From assembly GCA_030278955.1 (NCBI GenBank), contig JAOANR010000006.1:56944915-57008914 (forward strand): a stretch of 64,000 nucleotides of DNA. Direction: 5' to 3'. Shown here in pieces: positions 55,198 to 64,000 of the stretch (its first letter is position 1; each line of letters opens with the position of its first letter). The position numbers and the translations under genes were made by a program. The notes under the pieces were generated by a model. It saw only the letters and a list, made by a program, of their open reading frames with translations. It searched no databases and was not told the DNA's origin. The DNA is from Hygrophila difformis (lineage: Eukaryota > Streptophyta > Magnoliopsida > Lamiales > Acanthaceae).

Positions 55198-56303
55198 ATG
55201 CTCCTTGCCCTTGGTTGGTAAACAGATTTTGTATATTATGCAATATAGATAACTCAGTCTCATCATTGGCCTCTTGATGATGGTGTAATTGTTCTGATAT
55301 ATTCTTCCAGGAATGACTTGAGAAATGGTTTGTAATATCAGGTCTGACCTGTTGTTCACTGACTTCAAGTTTTTGTGCCTCAAGCTTTTCCAAGGCCATT
55401 ATTTGAAAGGTAATGAAAATATGGCAACAGGGATTATATCATTTTCAGTCCTGTTTTGTCTGAGCTTTACTTCATCGTGCAATTATTAGGGAATTTGCTG
55501 AACTATTTATCTTCATTGCGAATAGCTTAAGATCAGTTCTATAGATCCAAATTAACGCATTTAAGGGTAATCTCGAATTTGATCTCATTATGTGTTTTGC
55601 TGGGTAAGATTCTGCCCTTTGTTGACATCTAATAACCTTTCTAGCTCTTATTTCTGAATTGATGGTGTTTTGTGTAATCTAGAGAAGGGAAGTATTTCAT
55701 GACTTTTCTCTCTTGATACTGTTGGGCAGGCTTCCATCATTTGATTGGATTTAAGAATTAATGGTGCTTTCCAGGTTCCTGAGATATTGAAATTGGGGAA
55801 TCTGCTCTCCACAATTAATGTAAGAAGTCCATGCAATTGATAATAAACTCCTTATTGTTGTTATGTTAAATGAAGATCTGGAAAAAAAATGGAAAAATGG
55901 AGCATTCTTGTCAAAATATAGGATATTTATGTGCATATGACGTTCATGGTTGCAAAACTCTGTGTAGCTGTCATATTACTCTGTACATGTTAACTATTTT
56001 GTTCAACATTAATTTATGCTACTGCTGGTGTAGTGATTAGTGTTATCTATAGTTGCCTACAGACATTTATAATTTTTTGAAGAATTGAATAAATTTATTT
56101 AAACGCTTTATAATTCATTAGTTTCCACATTATCATATGATGCCTCTAGGCTCAATTCCACATCTAATGTGAGTGAAATAATGCAGGTCGATATCACTAC
56201 AGTGTTTACCAAAGGATTGTACTAACAGAAAATTATCCATTGATATTTGATAGTTATCACTTACCAATGGAGATACTAATGAATATTACCCCTTAATAGA
56301 GTA
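55198..56303. other. 3' flank of presenilin; no further gene
   Basis: The first 220 bp are probably 3' UTR. The rest is A/T-rich with only chance ORFs. Confidence 0.45.
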
Positions 56304-57212
56304 TGTGTCGAGAGAGACAATTCTCCAAGGTTAACGAAATGGTAAATTCGGGTTTGGGTTTAAGGAGATTTGCCATGGATCATATGATACATTCTTGAAA
56401 ATACAAAGATGAACAAGCTAGTAGGTGGTATATTTTCTCTAAATGAAAATAAAAAGAAAAGATAGGGAAGCAACCAACTCAAGATTCTAACAAGAGTAGG
56501 CAAACAAGCTCCTATGTCTTGCCCTCACTACTTCATTAGCTTCAATTGTTGGTGATGATCCTCTTGGATAGCTTCAAGTCCAAGGTGATGAAGAAATCAA
56601 CTCAAGCTCACACTTTAGTGGCAAGAATGCTCATACGTCAAACCCTCCACTTTCCATGTTTTACAATTGTTGATTAATGAACAACATAGAGTTCTTCAAG
56701 CTCTAAGTGTTTGAAAACCTTAAAATGAGATGTTCATTTAGGGGGATGATCTTTTGAAGGTGCTTACAAAAGGCAAAGACTTATCATTCAACAAAAGATT
56801 GTTCTTACAAATGAAGGGGGAGGCATATATATAGTGTCAAAGCCCCTACGTACTCATTACCATGAAAGAAATGAAAAGAAGATGAAAATTGGTGAAGGGG
56901 TGCGGTCTAGACTGCACCCATAGAAAGGGTGTAGACCGCACCATATGCCAAAATGCTCGGGACCATGTTTCGGATAGGTGCGGTTTAGGGGGGGTGGTGC
57001 GGTTTAGACTGCACCTAGGCCAAAAATCCGCACCTAGGCCAAGGTTGGTAAAAAGGACTTAGCCAATTTTTTTAGGGTTCGTGCAGTCTTGTCAAGACCG
57101 CACGTAGGTGCGTTGACCGCACATGTCTAGGCCAAAATTATTCTATGTGTTTTCTGATGCCTGGACATTTTCAAGGCATTTTCCTACACTATTACAAAAT
57201 TATCAAAATGCA
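56304..57212 (-). repeat. Probable 3' LTR of the CRM-like element (about 0.9 kb)
   Basis: Minus-strand order: polypurine tract GGAAGAGAGATCGAAGGAAG (about 57219-57238), LTR start TGCATTTTG at 57212, LTR end ...CTCGACACA at 56304. The edges are guesses from TG/CA and the purine tract; the 5' LTR is outside the window. It contains repeated palindromic GGTGCGGT(C/T)TAGAC motifs (56898-57120). Confidence 0.45.
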
Positions 57213-57241
57213 ATATTCTTCCTTCGATCTCTCTTCCAGGT

Positions 57242-57718
57242 CTATGGATTCAGCTCCCGGACATCTGCTTGCTCGAGCTGTAAGAGCAAAGTTGCTTCGG
57301 ATCGGATTGTGGATACTTTCATCAGCTCCTTCTCAAAATGATCATGGAAAAATTCAGCAACACGGGTTGTGAATTTCTTTGTCTGCTTCCTTGAACAGGG
57401 TCCATCTGGAAATGGAATTATTGTAGCTATCATTCCGGCTTCCACGCCATTCCCTCCCCCTTGAGGAGGTTGAGCGATCAACCGACAAGCATCGTACTCA
57501 TCCTGTTTGTCTCTCTCAAATAGTACAAGATCTGCAACATTAGAAGACGGATTAATGTTTCCATATTCTTCGGGTAATTCTAGTTTATACGCATTATCAT
57601 TAATCCGTTCAAGAATTTTAAAGGGACCATCTCCTCGCGGAGATAGTTTGTTGCGTCTCTTTGACGGAAATCTCTCCTTCCGCAGATGAAGCCACACCCA
57701 ATCTCCTGGCTTCAGCAT
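57242..57718 (-). pseudogene. pol: CRM-like integrase C-terminal region
   Basis: This frame carries the GPY/F-type module of gypsy integrases: [33 protein letters not shown] and [20 protein letters not shown]-terminal extension without a recognisable chromodomain follows, ending just before the polypurine tract. It is out of frame with the integrase core upstream (frameshift around 57720-57840). Confidence 0.75.
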
Positions 57719-57837
57719 CAGCTTCTTTCTGCCCCTGTCATGGTATCTCGCGTACGTCTCCGCCGATTTCTATAGGCTCTCTTTGACATTCTTGTGCATC
57801 TCCTTGATGGCTTGAGCCCTGTTTATGCCATTTACAT

Positions 57838-58842
57838 TCAAATGCTCATTGCTAAGCAATGACAGAAGGTCAATCGGGGATAGGGGTTAAAGCCATAAAC
57901 ACATTCAAACGGAGAAATATGAGTTGCATTATGGATGTGCCTATTATATGCAAATTCAATGTATGGTAGGCACTCATCCCAGCTCTTAGAATTAGAAGTA
58001 GTAATTATACGAAGCAGATTACCAAGTACCTGGTTGACAACTTCGGTTTGACCATCTGTCTGCGGGTGAAACGCGGTTGAAAATAACAGCTTCGTTTCAA
58101 TTTCGCTCCAGAGAGATTTCCAGAAGTAGCCGATAAATTTGACATCTCTGTCAGATACAATTGACTTCGGAATCCCGTGCAATCTCACGATCTCCTTGAA
58201 AAACAATTTCGCGATATGAAGTGCATCGCTGGTCTTCGTACATGGTAGAAAATGCGCCATTTTAGAGAATCGATCTATCACAACAAAAATTGAATCTTTT
58301 CCTCGAGCAGTACGGGGTAGACCTAGCACGAAGTCCATAGAGATATCTAACCACGGTCCTGTTGGAACTGGTAAAGCTTGGTAAAGACCATGAGGCTTAA
58401 CCATGGATTTTGCCTTTAAGCAGACAATGCACTTAGAAATAAATTCTTCCACTTGCTTTCTCAAACCAGGCCAGTAGAATTTTTCTGTCAAAATCTCAGC
58501 TGTCGCATGTTTCTCGAAATGTCCCATCAGTTGACCGTTATGAGCTTCCTGAATAAACCACTCTCTGATAGAACCACGTGGGATGCACAACTGATTCTCC
58601 CGGTAGAGAAAACCATCAAGTCTGGAGAACTCCTTGAATGAGTGTACCTCAGTCTGTCGGTACACTTCCTCAAAATCTGGATCAGTAGCATACAAAGTCT
58701 TGATATGCTCGAATTCCAGTAAATGAGTCGTCGCCATAGCAGCAAGTGTTGCTCTGTGGGACAAGGCATCTGCGACCACATTGTCCTTTCCCTTTTTTTT
58801 TATCGGATGACATAGGGAATTCGTTCGATGAATTGGCTCCAT
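57838..58842 (-). pseudogene. pol: CRM-like RNase H end and integrase core
   Basis: It begins with the end of RNase H/connection (GKDNVVADALSHR). The zinc-binding HHCC region follows (HNGQLMGHFEKHAT, CIVCLKAK), then the DDE core: DISMDFVLGLPRT with the first Asp, IVSDRDVKF with the second, and TDGQTEVVNQVLGNLLR with the Glu. All three catalytic residues are present. The frame ends at a stop near 57838, before the C-terminal domain. Confidence 0.83.
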
Positions 58843-58980
58843 CGCGCATTTCGCTTGCTCAATTGACCTTGTCCCCGGATATGCTTCAAGGTTTCATGGT
58901 CCGTGTTGATGACGAATTCTCGACCTCGAAGGTAATGCTGCCAAACTCTTAAGGCTCTTACCACAACAAACAATTCTTTA

Positions 58981-59760
58981 TCATGTAGAATAGTTTAATG
59001 AAGCTCCAGAAAATTTCTCACTGTGATAAGTGATCGGACGACCTTCCTGAATCAACACTGCTCCCATTCCCGTTCCGGATGCATCGCATTCAATTTCAAA
59101 CGGGAGATCAAAATTCGGTAAGGCTAACACCGGAGCATGTGTCAATTTCGCCTTCAGATCAGAAAATGCTTTTTCTTCCGTTGGCCCCCACTTAAAAGGC
59201 AGATCCTTTTTAAGTAGCGTTGTAAGGGGCTCGGCAATGACACTGAAATGCGGAACAAAATGTCGGAAAAATCCGCAGAGTCCTAAGAACTGTCGAACCT
59301 CGTGAACACTTTTCAAAGGCGGCCAATCAGCAATGGCCTTAACTTTCTGTTCGTCAACCTTTAAACCTCCTCGTCCAACTATAAACCCTAGAAAATTCAG
59401 CTCTGTCGGAAGGAATGTCAACTTCTCCATGTTAGCATACAGCTTTGTTTCCCGCAACCTGTGGATAACCTGTTGGACATGGCAGACGTGATCAGGTTTA
59501 TCATGACTATAAATTAATATATCATCAAAATAAACGACAACAAATTTATTTATGAACGGGCGCAAAGTCTCATTCATGAGACGCATAAATGTTGACGGCG
59601 CGTTGGTGAGACGAAATGGCATAACCAGCCATTCATAGAGTCCAAACTTTGTCTTGAAAGCTGTTTTCCATTCATCTCCGGGTTTCATTCGGATCTGATG
59701 GTAACCACTTCGAAGATCAATTTTGGAGAAGATATTTGCATGACCAAGCTCGTCAAGCAT
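58981..59760 (-). pseudogene. pol: CRM-like reverse transcriptase (C-terminal part) and RNase H
   Basis: [32 protein letters not shown] and the catalytic [11 protein letters not shown] identify RT; RNase H follows ([20 protein letters not shown]). A small deletion after SLNYST shifts the frame, so the RNase H middle (about 58980-58843) is readable only in other frames. Confidence 0.82.
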
Positions 59761-59764
59761 ATCA

Positions 59765-60220
59765 TCAAGGCATGGGGATGGGATGTCGGTACTTCACGGT
59801 GATGGCATTTACTGCTCTACAGTTGACACACATTCGCCACGAGTCATCTTTCTTTGGCACTAGAAGTACTGGTACTGCACACGGAGATAGGCTCTCGCGT
59901 ACCCATCCTTTATCAAGCAAATTCTGCACTTGAGACTGAATTTCCTTTGTCTCTTCAGGTGTCATCCGGTATGCTGGCCCCGGAACAAAATCAATCTGAT
60001 CTTCGATACCACGAAGAGGTGGTAATCCGGCCGGTACCTCATCAGGAAAGACATCCTGGTTCCTTTCCAGCATCCTAGAAAATTCAGTAGGAATTTCAGG
60101 TGCAGTATGACAAGTTCTGTAAACAAATTCAATAGGTTTATAATAAGCTAAGAAACAATGACTTGTTGGGTTATCATGCTGCACTGCTTGATCGAATTCT
60201 GTCTTTTCAGCAGAAGGCAT
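59765..60220 (-). pseudogene. pol: CRM-like pol: linker and N-terminal RT
   Basis: This frame carries FDEVPAGLPPLRGIEDQIDF-type sequence, ETKEIQSQVQNLLDKGWVRE, CAVPVLLVPKKDDSW and [15 protein letters not shown], the fingers region of gypsy RT. A frameshift near 59760 separates it from the palm. Confidence 0.8.
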
Positions 60221-60628
60221 GGATCTGAAGTTTTGTCATGAATTTCCAATCTGGAACTTTTTGCTTTTCCCTTTTGCTTCGCCTTGTATTCTTCTTCTGC
60301 TTTGCGCATGTTCTCTCGCAACCTTTCTTGATCGATCTTGACAGTTTTGATCGAGAGAGGCTTTACAATATATAATTTATTACAAAATTTGAAAGATAAA
60401 GAATTATCTTTCCCTCTGTACGTGACGTTAATGTCGTATAACCATGGCATTCCCAGCAAAATGTGACAGGCCGTCATAGGTACAACGTCACACCAAACTT
60501 CTTCAAAGTATGAGCCAATTTTGATTGGAACTTTACCTCGTTGGCTCACTTTCAACGCTCCACTGTCATTCATCCAGTGTAGTTGATACGGATTTGGATG
60601 CTCTTCGGTAGGCAATTCTAACCTGCGA
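60148..60628 (-). pseudogene. pol: CRM-like aspartic-protease region, truncated by insertion
   Basis: EVWCDVVPMTACHILLGMPW is the C-terminal half of a gypsy protease. The upstream codons up to 60639 are read from the inserted LTR, so the apparent start is an artefact. The active-site part and gag should lie beyond the right window edge. Confidence 0.75.
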
Positions 60629-62967
60629 TGTGATGCCAAAAATTTTCATATGAATTAATTGTGCAAGATTTAATATATTTATTAAAAGTAAGGTGATTAA
60701 TCTTGGTAAAGTTATTTAATTATTTCATGTCGGGTTATTAGAGTAAATAAGATATTTCATGATGGATTAATTTATTAAATTTTGCACAGTAATAATAATA
60801 ATTATTTTTATAATAATATATATTAGGGATACAATGAACTTTGGCTCAAGTGGTGACTGTATTCAAAATCAAACCTATTTTTTTTTTCCATTATTCCTGT
60901 CCACAACTCCCAGCTCCGAGCTATATTCAACCACCCCATTAAACCTGTCCCCAACCCCCAACTCCCAACTCCCACGTTCTCAATTTACTCCTCCACTCGG
61001 TTGAACCTACATGTTGTTAAATACTCCCTCTTCATCAATAATTCCCTACTGCTCATACATTCACTCCAGACGGTGGGTAATAGCTTTCTTTCAATCTTGT
61101 TACTTTTTCCTGTGGCCTCATTCTCATTGTTGCTCCGTAATTTTTGTTTCTTTTTCCAGAAAGCTTTGGAAATCTATAAACCCACCCATCCACTGTATTA
61201 TTAGTTTCATCATCCATTAATTCTCAAAATCGGTAAGTCAATTTCCTCTCCTTCTCTGCGTTCCCACACCCATTATTTTTCTGAACAATTGGAGTGTGTC
61301 ATTACTTGAATTTTATGAAAATTTTGGAACCCTTTTTCCTTTCAATGTCTGCATACTCCCCTAAATTGCCAAAGCCCAAGCCTCCTTCAGTTTTGCATAT
61401 GTAATTAGGAAATGGTCTCTATCCTCTTCTTCACTTCCGACCTATTCTTGTTTACTTTCTTTTCAAACCCCAATTTTGCACCAATTTGTATGAAAGATTG
61501 CATATGTATTCTATGTCGTCTTTTCTTCAAACTCCAATCTCTACTTGGGCATATCACTTATCTAGGTCTCCTCTTCAATAATATGTGGTTAGTTTTTTAA
61601 ATCCTAGATGTGCTTCAGTTGTGTATTTGTTTGTTGCCTCCAGCACCTTTTTATTTCCTCCATGTACTTCTTACTATGTCAAACTCAAATCCTGTTTAGG
61701 ATACGTATAAAAAATTTGATCTATGGTCTCTGTCATCTGCTTCGTCAAACTCCAAATTTTCTTTGCGTTGGGTATGTGCCGATATATATATACATATATA
61801 TACTCATTACTGCTAAACAAATACTATATCCGTTTAAGTATATTTTCGGATGAGTCTTGGAAGGTGGAGTTTAATTTATTCATAGCAAATAAAGTTCAAG
61901 TGTATTGCATCATGAGTGGGGCCACCAGTCATATTTTTGTTATCTTTCCTGATGTCTTTGTCTTTGTCGGTCAATGTAGAGTAGTATGTATGGATTAACA
62001 AATTCTGAATTTATTGGTGTACCTGTCTTGGGCCAATGAATCACTAGTATTAATTTCAATACTTGTTTTTTTTTATTTTATTTTCTTCTGTATGCTCTAG
62101 TCCTTGGCAAGTATGGTGGTTTAATTTAAATTGCTATGGAGTTGGTTCATACATTCTGAGAAATTATGGCAATGAAATAAAATTTAAGTGTTCGGTTTAT
62201 GGTACGATCTTTGGTAAACTATATGTTTTATGAAACCAATGCATGAACTACATGGTATATGAAATTTTGGATATTGGATGAGGGTAATTATCCCTCCTAT
62301 GGGTAGAGCCTGTATGTGTCTATAACCCTACACATTTTGAAACCTGTCTGGGACACCGGTGTTAGAAGTTATAGAGTCCTCTGCATGGCGAGAGATGATA
62401 TATGTAATTATGGATTATGGATTACGGATTACGGATTACGGTGCATTGGATTGGTTTCATTTGACATATGTGTTACCTATATTACAAATTTGGGGATTTA
62501 AATTCGGTAAATTATCATTATTCCTATATAATTTTTTTTGTATCGTTGAGTCAACCCTGAGTCTCCAGCATGTGTGGGATATGGGATTGACTTACTCAGC
62601 GTTGCTGATTTTGTTGCCTTCACTCTTTTTCAGGATAGGTGATTGAGCTTGGCATGACATTTGCATGTGGGATTTTGACATTTGAAAATAAGCTTTTATG
62701 TCGCACTATTTTCTTTCGACCCTGCGAGGTCAAATTGGTACTTTAAATATATATTTGCATCTTTAACCTATACTTATAAATTTAATATCGTACGTACAAT
62801 ATGATTTTAAAAAGATTATTATTTTATGGTTATAAATTGTGGTTTTAAATGTATTTTAAATTTTAAAGCCTTAGCATTTTCTATTTAAGTTAACTTGGAA
62901 GTGAACTTAGATAGAAAATGCGGCGGTAACATCCCTACTTCCACTGGCTTTCAAATGGGGTGTTACA
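60629..62967 (+). repeat. 5' LTR of a second Ty3/gypsy element (about 2.34 kb)
   Basis: It starts TGTGATGCC at 60629, exactly where the CRM-like protease frame stops making sense, and ends GGGGTGTTACA at 62967, four bases before a Met-tRNA primer site. The ends are imperfect inverted copies (TGTGATGCC against TGTAACACC). A 7-bp tandem repeat GGATTAC/T x4 lies at 62412-62441. The small ORFs inside appear to be chance. Confidence 0.78.
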
Positions 62968-62970
62968 AAG

Positions 62971-62982
62971 TGGTATCAGAGA
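62971..62982 (+). other. Primer-binding site, initiator-Met tRNA
   Basis: TGGTATCAGAG matches the complement of the 3' end of initiator tRNA-Met for 11 bases, three bases after the LTR end. Confidence 0.9.
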
Positions 62983-63681
62983 ATTATTTTTTTTATAAAT
63001 ATATATATATATAAATATATATTCTAATTAATATCTTAGTATGTCTTAGAAAGTATTTGCTATTTTTTTCAATTATTTATAGTACTTTATATTTTTAGCA
63101 TTTTAAAACTTTGTGTAATTTTATTAACATAGTATGCTTTAGTACATGTTAAAAAAAATAATAAATAAATAAATAAATTATTATCACTATACTCCAAAGA
63201 ATGGCTAGTAATACAAAACATATTTTTTACAGTGGATACTCCTATTTTGTCGATTTTATATCATTAGTATGGTAACATCAATATTTTCTTAACATATAGT
63301 GAGTTAATTTTGAAATATGTATTAAATTAAAAATATTGGTTACATTAAATAAATTTTAAAAATTTGGGGTGGGCATTTGCATCCATATTGTATTTCAATT
63401 ATTTATGTTGACACTGATTGCTGGTTGTAATTGGTATTGTTTTTGGCTATATTGGGTGGACTACTTTGTTTTGTTTCTTTTTATCTTATTTATCCGTTCC
63501 TTTTGATATCCGCAACAAGGAAAGCGCTTTTATAATTAACGGAAAGAAGAAAGGAATTTATTGCTCGAGCAAAGCGAGAGGGTTAAGGGGCCCAAGGAGC
63601 GAAGGGCAATTGAATAGCGTGTATCAAAAATACTAAACTAACATATTATTAACCTTATATATTGTGCATGTGTGAAGTAGA
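62983..63681 (+). other. Leader of the second gypsy element
   Basis: This is A/T-rich untranslated sequence between the primer site and gag. No gene is supported. Confidence 0.5.
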
Positions 63682-64000
63682 ATGGCCAACAACCAAGGAG
63701 ATGACTTCGAAGTTGACCCAGTTGGAGGTCAACCTAACCCATTTAACGCACCTCTTCCAAACAACGACAGAGAACGATTAAGGGTCCTTGAACAAATGGT
63801 AGTTATGTTGAGTGCCGACCTTCACAAACAAAGGGGTGAGGCAGAAGCTGCTCATGTCGTACCACCACCACAAGCACCAATTGACTATCTCGATGTGGTT
63901 CTCAAACATAGGCCCCCAACATATGAAGGGCATGAAGACCCTGAAAAGTTGGAGGAATGGATCGATACACTGGACAAGCTGCTTACAACAATAAAGTGTC
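63682..64000 (+). CDS. gag: gag of the second gypsy element (N-terminal 106 codons, cut by window end)
   Basis: From ATG 63682 (MANNQGDDFEVDPVGGQ) the frame is open to the window edge. A disordered polar start and a Gln/Ala/Pro linker (VVPPPQAPIDYL) lead to the beginning of the capsid domain, KHRPPTYEGHEDPEKLEEWI, matching the usual LRPPxFxGxxDPxxAxxWL signature of gypsy Gag. Position, primer site and orientation agree. The element could be intact further right. Confidence 0.82.
   Translation, partial: MANNQGDDFEVDPVGGQPNPFNAPLPNNDRERLRVLEQMVVMLSADLHKQRGEAEAAHVVPPPQAPIDYLDVVLKHRPPTYEGHEDPEKLEEWIDTLDKLLTTIKC

Larger units (their letters stand above)
56304..60628 (-). mobile_element. Decayed CRM-like Ty3/gypsy retrotransposon, interrupted
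   Basis: The minus strand carries, in order, protease, RT, RNase H, integrase and a probable 3' LTR. RT/integrase wording ([52 protein letters not shown]) and the absence of a classic chromodomain suggest the CRM chromovirus clade. Several frameshifts and stops make it inactive. Its gag side is cut off at 60628 by another retroelement. Confidence 0.8.

Noticed and set aside
62412..62441. GGATTAC/T tandem repeat as telomere-like sequence
   Set aside because: Only four 7-bp units, not the plant TTTAGGG repeat; a minor LTR microsatellite.
1..64000. CRISPR arrays, operons or bacterial-type features
   Set aside because: This is a plant nuclear window with introns and eukaryotic transposons. The spaced repeats seen are subterminal transposon repeats or microsatellites.

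Overview
The window is nuclear DNA of a flowering plant, most likely a eudicot. The evidence is spliced genes with GT/AG introns, plant-only families (an SYP12-type syntaxin, a QWRF-motif protein, a LAZ1-type protein, a plant presenilin) and dense plant transposons (Athila- and CRM-like Ty3/gypsy elements, Stowaway- and Tourist-like MITEs, hAT, CACTA, LINE, SINE). I cannot fix the species.

Bases 1-22429 are one giant Athila-type LTR retrotransposon whose 5' LTR is cut by the window start. Reading in: the 5' LTR tail (1-530); an Asp-tRNA primer site directly abutting it (531-548); a gag-pol gene with four breaks (671-6448); a non-coding stretch with a purine tract and strong hairpins; five related F-box-type genes in tandem (A to E, 7173-12966; B and E open, A and D with one stop codon each, C with one frameshift); a 1545-codon ORF with a plant-transposon-protein-like domain (13288-17925, sense codons running on to 18069); a purine-rich 3' tail; and a roughly 3.7 kb 3' LTR ending at 22429. 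The visible 530 bp of the two LTRs differ at 5 positions, so the insertion is young although gag-pol is broken. The F-box cargo is the most unusual part. Copies B and C have a short first exon and an intron; D and E start at splice acceptors of the same phase with no first exon of their own; A lacks the intron exactly.

Bases 22430-56300 are host genes with small transposons between and inside them: a plasma-membrane Qa-SNARE (24400-25421, +); a small mitochondrial membrane protein of 91 aa in four exons (29678-31914, +); a QWRF-motif microtubule/augmin-type protein of 525 aa in five exons (35155-39238, -); a LAZ1/DUF300 seven-helix protein of 492 aa in eight exons (41205-46740, -); a small four-helix membrane protein of unknown function (51016-51540, +) with a broken duplicate upstream; and an intronless presenilin CDS of 453 aa (53836-55197, +). 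Nested insertions with readable target duplications include a hAT element inside a Stowaway MITE, a Tourist-like MITE inside the broken gene copy, a hAT MITE upstream of presenilin, and a Stowaway inside a LINE.

Bases 56300-64000 are again retrotransposon. A decayed CRM-like Ty3/gypsy element lies on the minus strand (about 56304-60628) and is cut in its protease region by a second gypsy element on the plus strand. That element's 5' LTR (60629-62967), Met-tRNA primer site and gag start (63682) run to the window end.
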